In this document: piece by piece, positions 44,774 to 54,881 of the stretch
Layout: every line of letters begins with the position of its first letter
Position numbering within the stretch: the first letter of the stretch is position 1
Assembly (NCBI GenBank): GCA_037447655.1
Contig: JBBHKE010001947.1
Location: 39,712-103,711, forward strand
Reading direction: 5' to 3'
Length of the DNA: 64,000 nucleotides
Source of the DNA: Zygnema cylindricum
Taxonomy: Eukaryota > Streptophyta > Zygnematophyceae > Zygnematales > Zygnemataceae
Notes under the pieces: generated by a model
Databases searched by the model: none
What the model was told of the DNA's origin: nothing
The model's input: the letters and a program-made list of their open reading frames with translations, nothing else
Translations under genes and position numbers: made by a program

Positions 44774-45586
44774 GTGCCAATTGTTTCTCGAAGCTACAGA
44801 GCTTGAATTCTTTCACTGTGCCAATTGTTTCTCGAAGCTACCGAGCTTGAATTCTTTCACTCTTCGGATAGGTAGGGTTGAAGCAGCAGCTGTAGAGAAA
44901 GATTTGGCATGTGGAATAACGTACAATGGATCATTAAGATTGACGAAGGAGAGGGAATAGGGGTCTGAGTTTTTCCTAAAGAGTGGGGAAGGAGAGGATA
45001 GTGAGAGTATGTCTGAAGTGGTTTGGCAGTGCCAATTGTTTCTCGAAGCTGACGAGCTTGAATTCTTTCACTCTTCGGATGGGTAGGGTAGAAGCAACAG
45101 CTGTAGAGAGAGATTTGGCATGTGGAATAATATTCTTTCACTCTTCGGATGGGTAGGGTAGAAGCAGCAAGTGTAGAGAGAGATTTGGCATATGGAATAA
45201 CGTACTGTGGATCATTATGATTGACGGAGGAGAGGGAATAGGGGTCTGAGTTTGTCCTAGAGAGTGGGGAAAGAGAGGATGGTGAGAGTATGTGTGAAGT
45301 GGTTTTGAGGATTGTAGAACGAGGTAGGAGTAAAAAAAGATGGGAGAGTGAAAGAAGATTTGCCGAATGGGGAGGAATGGCAGGGGAAAATGATGACGGA
45401 GGATTGACGGAGGAGAGGGAATAGGGGTCTGAGTTTGTCCTAGAGAGTGGGGAAGGAGAGGATGGTGAGAATATGTGTGAAGTGGTTTTAAGGAGTGTAG
45501 AACGAGGTAGGAGTAAAAAAGGATGGGAGAGTGAAAGAAGATTTACCGAATGGGGAGGAATGGCAGGGGAAAATGATGACGGAGGT
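44774..45586 (-). repeat. Tandem duplications inside element 6
   Basis: A 44-bp unit starting GTGCCAATTGTTTCTCG repeats at 44774 and 44818 and recurs near 45030. A 183-bp unit occupies 45220-45402 and 45403-45586. They lie where the integrase-RT linker should be. Confidence 0.75.
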
Positions 45587-45779
45587 TCTAGCTAGGGAAA
45601 TGGAAGAAAAAGAGGGGCATAGGAAGTGTTCATAAGTTTGAGAAGAAGATGTGTTTCATCAAAGATAACATCACGGCTGAGGACAACTCGACGTTCGCTA
45701 GAGAGCCAAATTCAATATGCTTTTGATTCGGTTGCAAAACCGACTAAAACGCCTGATTTGGCTCGGCTGTCCCGTTTGC

Positions 45780-46065
45780 CGGTTGGAGTAAGATTTTTCA
45801 CCTGAGCGATAAAACCGAATATACGGAGATGGGAGACGTTCGGTTGGACAAGCGGTTGGAGTTAGATTTTTCAACCGAGCGATACAACCGAATATACGGA
45901 GATGGGAGACGTTCGGTTGAACAGGCGGTTGGAGTTAGATTTTTCACCCGAGCGATACAACCGAATATACAAAGATGGGAGACATTCGGTTGGACAAGTG
46001 GTTGAAGTTAGATTTTTCACCCGAGCGATACAACCGAATATACGAGATGGAAGACGTTTGGTTTG
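45780..46065 (-). repeat. Four 73-bp repeats within the integrase C-terminal region of element 6
   Basis: Units start at 45780, 45853, 45926 and 45999 (the last less regular). On the minus strand each unit encodes a block like SHLRIFGFIAQVKNLT, normally single in copia integrases. 73 is not a multiple of three, so the duplications also break the frame. Confidence 0.8.
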
Positions 46066-48069
46066 ACGTCTGTCCAGGCTTCGTAAGGGGTTTTTCCTGG
46101 AAGGGCTGTGGTTGGTGAAATACTACGTAAGTAATAGGCAGTGGTGACAGATTTTGCCCAAAAAATTGTCGGCAAGTTAGCGAAATGTAACATGGATCTC
46201 ACCATGTTCACAATTGTACGATTTTACTTTTCAAAAACTCCGTTTTGTTGTGGCGTATAGGCGACCGTTGATTGATGTACAATTCCCTGTGTACTTAGAA
46301 ATTGCGAGAATTCCGTGGAGAAGTACTCTCCCCCAATGTCGGTTCTAAGAAATTTGATACGGTATTCATGAGAGTTCTCAACAAGGGACTTATATTTTTG
46401 AAACTATCGGAACGTATCAGATTTACGGCAAAGAAGGAAAAGATGACAAAAACGCGTGGCGTCATCAACAAAAGTGAATTAATATGACCGCCACTGAGAT
46501 GGGTACAGACATGGGACCACACAGATTGGAGTGGACCAATGTGAGGGGGGCATCAGATTTAGAAGTGGAAGATGGAAAAGGCGGACGTGTTAATTTGCCC
46601 TGGACGCATCTAGAACAAAAGGGTAAATTTTTGGGTGAAAATGGATCGAGGCCGTTGACAAGGCCCTTATTTAATGCTTACTGACTAGAGGCACAAAGAT
46701 GGCCATATCGGAGATGCCATAGTGGGAATGAATGAGTGGACGATGATATAGCATAGTTAGCAGATCTAACCGATTAAAAATGAGATAGGACATAGATAAC
46801 TCCAGATTTGATGCCAATCCCACTTGAGCTTGAGTTGACGAAAATAACATGACAGTGGTTGTGGAAAAGACAGCAGTGGCGCCCTCATTAAGGGCGGCGC
46901 CAACTGAAAAAATATTTTTTTTCAGTCTTGGAACGAATAGGACATGAGAAAGAGTTATTGGTGATGTCACGTTTGGGCGACCGATAGTGGAGATCTGGCC
47001 GATATGGGTGGCCGTCAAGGCGGCATTGTTACTAAGTGATATAGTCATGGGAGAATGAAGAGGCGATATAGATGTAAACCAATCGGAGCGGGAGGATAAA
47101 TGATGGGACGCTCCAAGATCTACCATCCAAGAGTCGTTCGGTATAAGTGGATCGGTTACCACAGATATGACAAGGGCGAATCCGTAATCAGGCTAGTTTG
47201 GGTGATATGTAACAACGGCAATAGTCAAGCGACACCTGGAGTGGTACCGAAGGGTAAACAATGTACGACTGGACATTGGGCGTCGGTTGAGGATATTCGC
47301 TAAGAGGAGCATTGCCATATCTAAGTGAATGGGAATAGACAAAAGGATTTGTCGGCGAGAAATATTCAGGGACAACCAACTGAATTGCTTCAGCAGTAGT
47401 GGCATGACCATGATAATTGCCGCAGCCACCCTAGCGGGCACGCCCACTTGTACGACCAAGACCTCGTTGACAATCTTGCTTACGTTCGAGTGCAGGGCAG
47501 TTGTCAATGACGTGTTCTTGTTTGCGACAATAGCGACAGGAGAAGATCTTGGATGCCGACGGATGATAGGTCGCAAAAGCGACACAAAAAAACAAATTTT
47601 GTTTTGTCTTTTCATATACCAAACTTGTGGTGAGAGGCGAAATAGTGATAACGACAGAAGAGTTGTCGATGGATGAAATGAAGGCGGTGTAGGAGGGCGG
47701 CAGTCCTCCCAAGATCGCCATAATAATATCTTCGTCAAATATATTATAGTTCATGCTACACATGTATCCGCCAATAGATTTAATATTGTGTACCTATTGC
47801 TGGATGTTCTCAGAATGAAGTTTCTGAGAAGAGAGAAAATGCCAACAAAGTAAGAGTTTCTTGGACCAGGATTGATGTTTTCGTACGCACTGGTTAACAA
47901 TTTTCAAGCGCCGTGAGCAGAACTAGCGTCACGGATGAGGCCAAGTTGGGAAGGCTCAAGAGCCAGAACGAATCACGAGTGGGCTTCCTTATTGCGAAGT
48001 ATTCAGATAGGTTTGGAGGCAGCATCGCAAGGTTTTGCTTTGCTTCCGCTGATAATAGACCATAGTTTA

Positions 48070-48740
48070 TGTAGGACCTTGAGCAAAAGACATTCACTCG
48101 AAATAATTCACAAAACATAAATCATTACACAGCGGAAGCTCAGAAAAGACAAGAGGAATATTCTGCCAAAAAGAATTATAAGTGTTCTTGGTTGAAGCCT
48201 CTTTACATCATCTGTCTTCTCTCTTCTCTCTCTTCTCTATCCTCTTTAAATAATCTCTTACTCCAATATCAAATCGTCTATGATTCAATCATGTAAGATA
48301 TAATTAATTAATTCGATTAATTCGATACTCTGCACATGTACACTGTTGCCTATATATACTCGCTACTCTGCACTAAGAGACAACAAGATAAGACAAGCAG
48401 AACTTAGCGTAGCGACGAAGTCTGTCCCTAGCTGACTGTGCACTCTTCATGAAAGTTCCACAAAGGTAGGCGCACACGCTTCTTCCTTCGAAACATCAAA
48501 CACCAAACGATGACTTAAACACGTGTCACTTGACGAACACACCTGCACGCAAATTGAAACACCTGCGCACGAAACAAACAAGTGACGCGAAACGAAATAA
48601 TATGTTTCGTTCGCGGACAACAAAAGTACTGCCGCGAAACGACGTCGTACTTTTGTATGATGACGTGACAGTTCGCGTCAAACAAATACAAGTTGGTATG
48701 ACGCTTTGCGGAAATACCGCGAAACGACAATATACCAACA
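48070..48740 (-). repeat. 3' LTR of element 3
   Basis: Plus-strand copy from TGTAGGACCTTGAGC to AATATACCAACA; same length as the other LTR. Confidence 0.85.
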
Positions 48741-48769
48741 ATCCCCCTTATATTGTCATAATCGCCAAA

Positions 48770-50502
48770 CTCTTCAAAATAATCCAAGTTTCGGTCGTCC
48801 CCTCTCAAACACGTCATGTGTGGCAGCCTTTGCCAACAAATCAGCCGCCTCCTCTTTTGTTGGTACGTACGAAAATACAATCTCGTTCGCCGTAACCAAA
48901 TCTCTTACAAAATCTCCTTACAATATTGAGCTTGACTCAATTTAATGTTCCCCTCTTTGTCACGTATCACTTCAATCCCCAAAATATATCGTACCTCTCC
49001 AAGATCCGTAACTTTGAAATGTAATCCAAGATAACGTTTCAACTCATTAATGCGCTCCAACTTGTCGCATGCCATCAAGAAATCATCCACATAAACAGAA
49101 AAGATGATTTGGTCAACTCGTTCACCTTTCACGTAAACTCTAGAATCTGACGTAGTCCGTACAAATCCAAATTTCAATAGTACTTGATGAAGTCTCAAAT
49201 ACCAAGTGCGTGGTGCTTGTTTTAAACCATATAATGACTTTCGCAAACGCCATACATTTCCTTCCTGCAAAGGAGAGACACCTTCTGGTACCTTCATATA
49301 TACCTCTTCCTCCAACTCACCATTTAAAAACGCGGTTTCAACGTCCATTTGATGGACGTGCTTCTTCCCCATCGCTGCAATTGCAATAATAATCGGTAGT
49401 GAGTCGAACTTCACCACGGGAGCATAAGTCTCCCTAAAATCGATTCCCTCACGTTGTTGGAACCCTTTACAAACAAGCCTCACCTTGTACTTAATCATTT
49501 CACCCGACGCTCCAGTTTTGGTTTTAAAGACCCACTTTGCATCAATCGCATTTTTCCCCTCCGGTAATTTCACTTCCTCAAAAGTTCGATCATCAACCAC
49601 CGACTTAAATTCTTTCTCCCACGCCGGTTTCCACTTACTCTCCCAATCGGTTGACCTACTTGCCTCGACATAAGATTGAGGGTCGTCGGTCATGTTTTCT
49701 GTAAGTGATTGCTACAAAAGAAACTCCGTCTCCTTAGCATCGGAAAGAAAAAAATGCGAATTCGATGCATTTTCCCTTTTTCGATCGTAAGTAAGTTTCT
49801 CCGGTTTCTTCCCCTTTGTAATCCGAGAGCTCCTTCTAAGAACTTGCTCCTCCTCTTTCTCATCTTTCTCTTCCTCGGATTCAATTTCAATTTCCTTCTC
49901 ACTCGATTTAGAACTCGATTTAGAGCTTTGAGATTTTCGAATGTTCGAAGGCACTCGGGAATCCAAAGATTCATTACTCTATCTTTCAAATTCAACTTCA
50001 ACCGATTTCCCCAATTTCTTTTTCTGACTTTTTACATTCAGTTCCTCATCGGATTCCGAATCCTCAATGAACGGAAAATTCTCAATTTTACACTCCTCAT
50101 AAAAATCCAAATTCTCTTTAAATTTCCCAACGGAATTCATGGCGGATTTGAGATCCTCATGAAAATCAACATTCCGAGATTCCTCCACGGTGTGACAAGT
50201 CGGATCATACACTCGGTACAAATTCCCCTTCGCACTATAACCAACAAAAATTCCCGACCAACACCTTGGTGCAAATTTCCCCTTCCTTTTGATTGATTCC
50301 ACATAAACCGTAGCATGACATCCCCAAATTCTCAAATGATGAACCGTGGGCTTTCTCCCACTCCATAACTCCTCCGGTGTTTTACTTCCGGAAACCGAAG
50401 TGATTCTTCAATTACAAATATAATTCGCCGTAAGAATCGCATCTCCCCACAAAAACATCTCTCTTCTTGAGCTATGAACCATCGCACGGACCATTTCTTG
50501 TA
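48770..50502 (-). pseudogene. 3' half of element 3 pol: integrase C-terminus, RT, RNase H stub
   Basis: Integrase C-terminal part 50502-49979 with one stop after TANYICN; a charged linker; RT 49693-48905 (262 residues, open) with HQMDVETAFLNG, SLYGLKQAPRTWY and YVDDFLMA. After LSQAQYCKEIL the frame ends, and only the far C-terminal RNase H tail (VPTKEEAADLLAKA, near 48820) remains before the LTR. The RNase H catalytic core is deleted, so the element cannot complete reverse transcription on its own. Confidence 0.85.
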
Positions 50503-50724
50503 AGGTATGTTGGAATTCAAGTATTTTCTAGGTCTAGAGATTGCAAAATAAAAAGCAAAATAGTAGATATTGACAGCCTGCCTCTAACTCCTCCTCAAGT
50601 CCCCACACTTGTCGCAGTCACTGAAGACTGAAGGAGGAGTTAGCCATGGCTGCCTGTGCTGTCTAGAGGGAGACAGACAGTTGTTTTATAGGGGGTTTTC
50701 TGTAAAAGATAGTTTTGCCAGGTC

Positions 50725-50808
50725 CAGGATTTGATCCTGGTACCTGCCACTTGTCAAACCGACATTAGCCGGTAGTCTTATCCAGATAGTCTTAATTGTA
50801 TAAGATAT
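50725..50808 (-). other. tRNA-like sequence in the LTR of element 2, antisense
   Basis: On the minus strand there is a perfect 5-bp stem and 7-nt loop, CCAGG-ATCAAAT-CCTGG, with B-box GATCAAATC, preceded by an ACCGG/TCGGT hairpin and an A-box-like string ending CTATCTGG. No acceptor stem is evident, so a complete tRNA is not claimed. The 3' LTR carries the same sequence. Confidence 0.55.
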
Positions 50809-51169
50809 TATGAGGTATGATATTTATTTAAATAGTTACTATAAGAATAATTCATTTAACTAGAACTATATGGATACTGCATAGAAACAGTTGTGGAAAG
50901 TACGACGTACGGTACGATTACGAAATAAATACCGCGCGGTTTGTTTGACGCCGGAAAGAATACCGCGCAGGTATTTATGACGGCCACGATTGAAATCCAA
51001 ATTTGATCGGACGGCCGCGAAGGATGCCGAGATCGCGGCGTACGATTTTGGCGGTTTGCGATCACCGCCACATTAAGTGACACGTGGTAACACTACATTG
51101 GATTGCGGCAACTCCGGAGATTACGGGAACAAATCCGGATATGACACGTGTCGACATTTTTGCCATGTC

Positions 51170-51244
51170 GTACAATGGCCGTACATAAAGTACACCGGCA
51201 CCTGTACTTTTATGTACGATACAGTAATTTGATTGGTGCCGTAC
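51170..51244. promoter_or_regulatory. GTAC cluster in LTR U3
   Basis: Six GTAC cores within 75 bp, at 51170, 51181, 51190, 51204, 51214 and 51241, about 80-155 bp before the TATA box. Clusters occur in the same relative place in the solo LTR (about 21735-21815) and the array LTRs (about 26890-26965). GTAC is the core bound by SBP-domain factors (known); binding here is inference. Confidence 0.45.
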
Positions 51245-51325
51245 TTCAGTAGATAGAGTTTTAGAGAGGGAATAGGACTTAGATAAATTTTGGGTAGGCA
51301 GCTGCCTCTCCCAGAGAGCACCCTG

Positions 51326-51332
51326 TATAAAT
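51326..51332 (+). promoter_or_regulatory. TATA box of element 2 5' LTR
   Basis: TATAAAT in the context CCCTGTATAAATGGC, about 350 bp before the gag ATG. The solo LTR and array LTRs have a TATAAA at the equivalent place. Confidence 0.6.
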
Positions 51333-51681
51333 GGCAAACTTTGGCCAGCCATAACTATCAATTTACTTGACCATTTTCAGTGATTCTTTTTGCTGCGGAC
51401 TCAGGGGAGTCTAGGCTACACAGGGGTGTAGTCGGTCAGAGTTTTTGTCTGCCAGGGTGGCTGTATTTCTAAGGGAAAGTCAAAGTGGGTGAATGTGTCC
51501 AAATCTCATATTCTAACTTTGCATTCTGTGGTGAAACTGAGCACACAGAAAGTGTTATTTCACAGGGGTGAATCTATATTGGGGTTCTGACTGTCAAGGG
51601 GTCAGTCACTTGGGTTTATATTAACTTGGAGTCGGCACTATCTAGATTAGCTTCTTTTGGATCTGCATACTCTGAGGGCCA

Positions 51682-53664
51682 ATGGAGGTCTCAGAGTTTC
51701 AGGTTATGGGCCCACCATCTAGGGTGCCTATGTTTGATGGAACAGGCTTCACGTATTGGGCGTTTACAATGGAGGGATTGCTTTTCGAGAAGCACTTATG
51801 GGGAATTGTTGCGGGACAAGTGAGATGTCCGCCACCTAGCTTTGGAGGAGCTTACTATGGAGATTCATCTGAGACTGTCCAGAATATCACTCGGAGTTCA
51901 GATGCAACGGAAGGTGAAGGGAAAAACCTTTCCGTGGATGGGGAAATAGGGGAGAAGGAAAAAGGGACACCTATGGTGAGGGGAGCTAGGCTCTCAGCTA
52001 TGGTACCAAATGTAGGGATTAAAACTGAAGAAAATGACACAAAAATATGGGAATACAAAAACACTATAGCAAAACATCTCATACTTAGATATGTGTCTAA
52101 GTCGATAGCTATCACTCTTTTAAGTCTAACCAAAGCTTCAGATATATGGGAAGCACTAATTCAGATTTATAAGAGTGAGACTATTCAGAGGCAGCAATTA
52201 GTAAAACAGGAAATAGATGCCTACGTTTATAAAGGCGGTAGCATGATAGAGTTTTGCAATGATATTGCTGCGTTATACGTTGAGCTTACTAGTGCGGGAT
52301 ATGTAGAATCTGAGGAGAGTAAGATTAATACACTACTTATGAAACTCCCAGATGAGTACGAAAACATCATTTGTCGTATGCAGGCAATGGATGGCTCCTC
52401 ATGGACTTGGAGCTTTACCATGGGGATAATTCTTGTGAGGGAAAGCACTTTGGAGCTTCGTAGGGGAAAGGACAGGGTCAATGCATTTTCAGCTGGTGGT
52501 GATTGGCGGAATCGTGATGAGAGGAACGGCGGTGACGAGCGGAAGCGTGATGAGAAGAACGGTGGTGACGAGCGGAAGCGTGATGAGAGAAAGAAAGACA
52601 AAGGTAAACCTTATCGGAACTTTGGTGGAAAGAGAGGGAGAGGAAAAGGCACGGGAGCTTTGGAAAAAGGGGTTTGCTTCTTTTGTAGGGAACCGGGTCA
52701 TTATATGGAGGAATGCCCTTGTTTGGAAAAACTTAGAAGTTGGAATGTGGATGAGGAGGACGAAGATGAAGAGGAGAAAGAGGATGAAGAAAAATTGGAG
52801 CTTCTTCACATCGGTAGAATGGGGAAGGGAGAAAAGTACACAGAAATTGCTCGAAGGCAACAGTGTGCTTTTGGAGGTATAAGGGAAGTAAAGAGAGAAG
52901 AGGTACTTGAGGATGTCAAGGAGTGTAGAGTATATGATTTAGAAATGAGAAAGTCAGATCTAGGATCCATAAGTGAAAACGGGAAAGATAAAATTAATGA
53001 GGATAATTTTATACACAATAGGGAAACAGAAAACTGGTCGGAAAGGGAGACTTCAACGGATTCCGAGGAAAGGGGAGAAGTGAAACTCGAAGAGGTTTTA
53101 AAGGATAGGGGAGAAGAGAAATATTTGATTAAAGGTTTAGGGGAGAAGAAATATTTATTGGGAACTAAATTAGAAAGTAATAGTGGAAAGAATTCCATGG
53201 GAGAGAGTGAGGGAAGTTCAGAAAATGGGGTAATTATCATGGATAAAAATATGAGTACGAAAGATATAGATCTTATGAGGAACTTAGTGGGGACTAGTGG
53301 TTTTTGGGAATATTTGGGGGTGGATGGATTTGACATCACCACTTGGTGTGACGAAGATGTACCTGTAAAAGGGTTAGCATCTAGGTGTATGTTGCAGATT
53401 GGAAATGGGGCTGGCTATTTGGATCGCAAGAGGGAAATCGGTTTGTGTGTGGATGAAAGAGTGATGAAGTGGATAAAATCTTTGCTTGAATTTAAGAAAA
53501 ATGGGATGTTAAATAAAATGTGTGATATAATTATCATTTCAGTTCATTTAATGCACTCTGTTAAATACTTAAGTTTTATGAAAGGAAAAGGAAAAAGGAA
53601 AAAGAAAAGGAAAAAGGGGAGGGGATGTTTGTTTACTTGTTTGTGGGAGTTGAAAGAAAAATAG
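51682..53664 (+). CDS. Gag plus pol-linker mini-polyprotein of element 2 (660 aa)
   Basis: An uninterrupted ORF starts at an ATG 20 bp inside the 5' LTR and reads through the primer site. Residues 1-275 match gag of element 1 and the array (QVMGPPSRVPMFDG; LLMKLPDEYENI). About 270-310 is a highly charged segment with an 11-residue repeat (DERKRDEKNGG). A CCHC knuckle CFFCREPGHYMEEC lies near 331-344. The rest is colinear with short pieces of family pol: CAFGGIREVKRE just before the lost protease site, CRVYDLEM from the integrase tail, KYLLGTKLE from RT, and ENGVIIMD, DITTWCDED and IKSLLEF from RT/RNase H. No catalytic core remains. It probably forms particles that package element RNA. Confidence 0.85.
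   Translation: MEVSEFQVMGPPSRVPMFDGTGFTYWAFTMEGLLFEKHLWGIVAGQVRCPPPSFGGAYYGDSSETVQNITRSSDATEGEGKNLSVDGEIGEKEKGTPMVRGARLSAMVPNVGIKTEENDTKIWEYKNTIAKHLILRYVSKSIAITLLSLTKASDIWEALIQIYKSETIQRQQLVKQEIDAYVYKGGSMIEFCNDIAALYVELTSAGYVESEESKINTLLMKLPDEYENIICRMQAMDGSSWTWSFTMGIILVRESTLELRRGKDRVNAFSAGGDWRNRDERNGGDERKRDEKNGGDERKRDERKKDKGKPYRNFGGKRGRGKGTGALEKGVCFFCREPGHYMEECPCLEKLRSWNVDEEDEDEEEKEDEEKLELLHIGRMGKGEKYTEIARRQQCAFGGIREVKREEVLEDVKECRVYDLEMRKSDLGSISENGKDKINEDNFIHNRETENWSERETSTDSEERGEVKLEEVLKDRGEEKYLIKGLGEKKYLLGTKLESNSGKNSMGESEGSSENGVIIMDKNMSTKDIDLMRNLVGTSGFWEYLGVDGFDITTWCDEDVPVKGLASRCMLQIGNGAGYLDRKREIGLCVDERVMKWIKSLLEFKKNGMLNKMCDIIIISVHLMHSVKYLSFMKGKGKRKKKRKKGRGCLFTCLWELKEK
51702..51717 (+). promoter_or_regulatory. 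Primer-binding site of element 2
   Basis: GGTTATGGGCCCACCA directly follows the LTR. It is complementary over 16 nt to the anticodon arm of plant-type initiator tRNA-Met as I recall that sequence (GUGGGCCCAUAACC region). It also encodes gag residues QVMGPPS. Confidence 0.75.
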
Positions 53665-53682
53665 ACTAGAAAATAAGGGGAG

Positions 53683-54876
53683 TGTTGGAATTCAAGTATT
53701 TTCTAGGTCTAGAGATTGCAAAATAAAAAGCAAAATAGTAGATATTGACAGCCTGCCTCTAACTCCTCCTCAAGTCCCCACACTTGTCGCAGTCACTGAA
53801 GACTGAAGGAGGAGTTAGCCATGGCTGCCTGTGCTGTCTAGAGGGAGACAGACAGTTGTTTTATAGGGGGTTTTCTGTAAAAGATAGTTTTGCCAGGTCC
53901 AGGATTTGATCCTGGTACCTGCCACTTGTCAAACCGACATTAGCCGGTAGTCTTATCCAGATAGTCTTAATTGTATAAGATATTATGAGGTATGATATTT
54001 ATTTAAATAGTTACTATAAGAATAATTCATTTAACTAGAACTATATGGATACTGCATAGAAACAGTTGTGGAAAGTACGACGTACGGTACGATTACGAAA
54101 TAAATACCGCGCGGTTTGTTTGACGCCGGAAAGAATACCGCGCAGGTATTTATGACGGCCACGATTGAAATCCAAATTTGATCGGACGGCCGCGAAGGAT
54201 GCCGAGATCGCGGCGTACGATTTTGGCGGTTTGCGATCACCGCCACATTAAGTGACACGTGGTAACACTACATTGGATTGCGGCAACTCCGGAGATTACG
54301 GGAACAAATCCGGATATGACACGTGTCGACATTTTTGCCATGTCGTACAATGGCCGTACATAAAGTACACCGGCACCTGTACTTTTATGTACGATACAGT
54401 AATTTGATTGGTGCCGTACTTCAGTAGATAGAGTTTTAGAGAGGGAATAGGACTTAGATAAATTTTGGGTAGGCAGCTGCCTCTCCCAGAGAGCACCCTG
54501 TATAAATGGCAAACTTTGGCCAGCCATAACTATCAATTTACTTGACCATTTTCAGTGATTCTTTTTGCTGCGGACTCAGGGGAGTCTAGGCTACACAGGG
54601 GTGTAGTCGGTCAGAGTTTTTGTCTGCCAGGGTGGCTGTATTTCTAAGGGAAAGTCAAAGTGGGTGAATGTGTCCAAATCTCATATTCTAACTTTGCATT
54701 CTGTGGTGAAACTGAGCACACAGAAAGTGTTATTTCACAGGGGTGAATCTATATTGGGGTTCTGACTGTCAAGGGGTCAGTCACTTGGGTTTATATTAAC
54801 TTGGAGTCGGCACTATCTAGATTAGCTTCTTTTGGATCTGCATACTCTGAGGGCCAATGGAGGTCTCAGAGTTTCA
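53683..54876 (+). repeat. 3' LTR of element 2
   Basis: The same length as 50508-51701 with no difference seen by eye; followed by the AGGTA duplication. Confidence 0.9.
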
Positions 54877-54881
54877 AGGTA

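Larger units (their letters stand above)
43174..48064 (-). pseudogene. Broken gag-pol of element 6 (main part)
   Basis: Minus-strand remnants, from high to low coordinates: gag with knuckle CRYCRKQEHVIDNC near 47540; protease WMVDLGASHHLS near 47120 (D-L-G-A in place of D-S/T-G-A); integrase C-terminal part near 46211-46017 (FWAKSVTTAYYL); then a repeat-filled gap; RT 44698-44279 (HHMDVQTAFLYG) and 44083-43664; RNase H 43615-43226 (LSSTESEYMAATHA). Stops and frameshifts throughout. The gag N-terminus lies beyond element 3 at 57929-58110. Confidence 0.85.
50508..51701 (+). repeat. 5' LTR of element 2
   Basis: Starts TGTTGGAATTC and ends GTCTCAGAGTTTCA. It contains six GTAC tetramers in 51170-51244, a TATA box (TATAAAT) at 51326-51332 and the gag ATG at 51682. 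The antisense tRNA-like T-arm is at 50723-50739. Confidence 0.9.
50508..54876 (+). mobile_element. Young non-autonomous copia element 2 (gag plus pol linkers)
   Basis: LTRs 50508-51701 and 53683-54876 are both 1194 bp and I saw no difference between them. The target duplication AGGTA is exact (50503-50507, 54877-54881). The 1981-bp internal region holds one long ORF. Primer site and polypurine tract (AAATAAGGGGAG) are intact. It belongs to the same family as element 1 and the array by LTR and gag similarity but lacks protease, integrase and RT cores, so it must be mobilised in trans. Confidence 0.9.
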
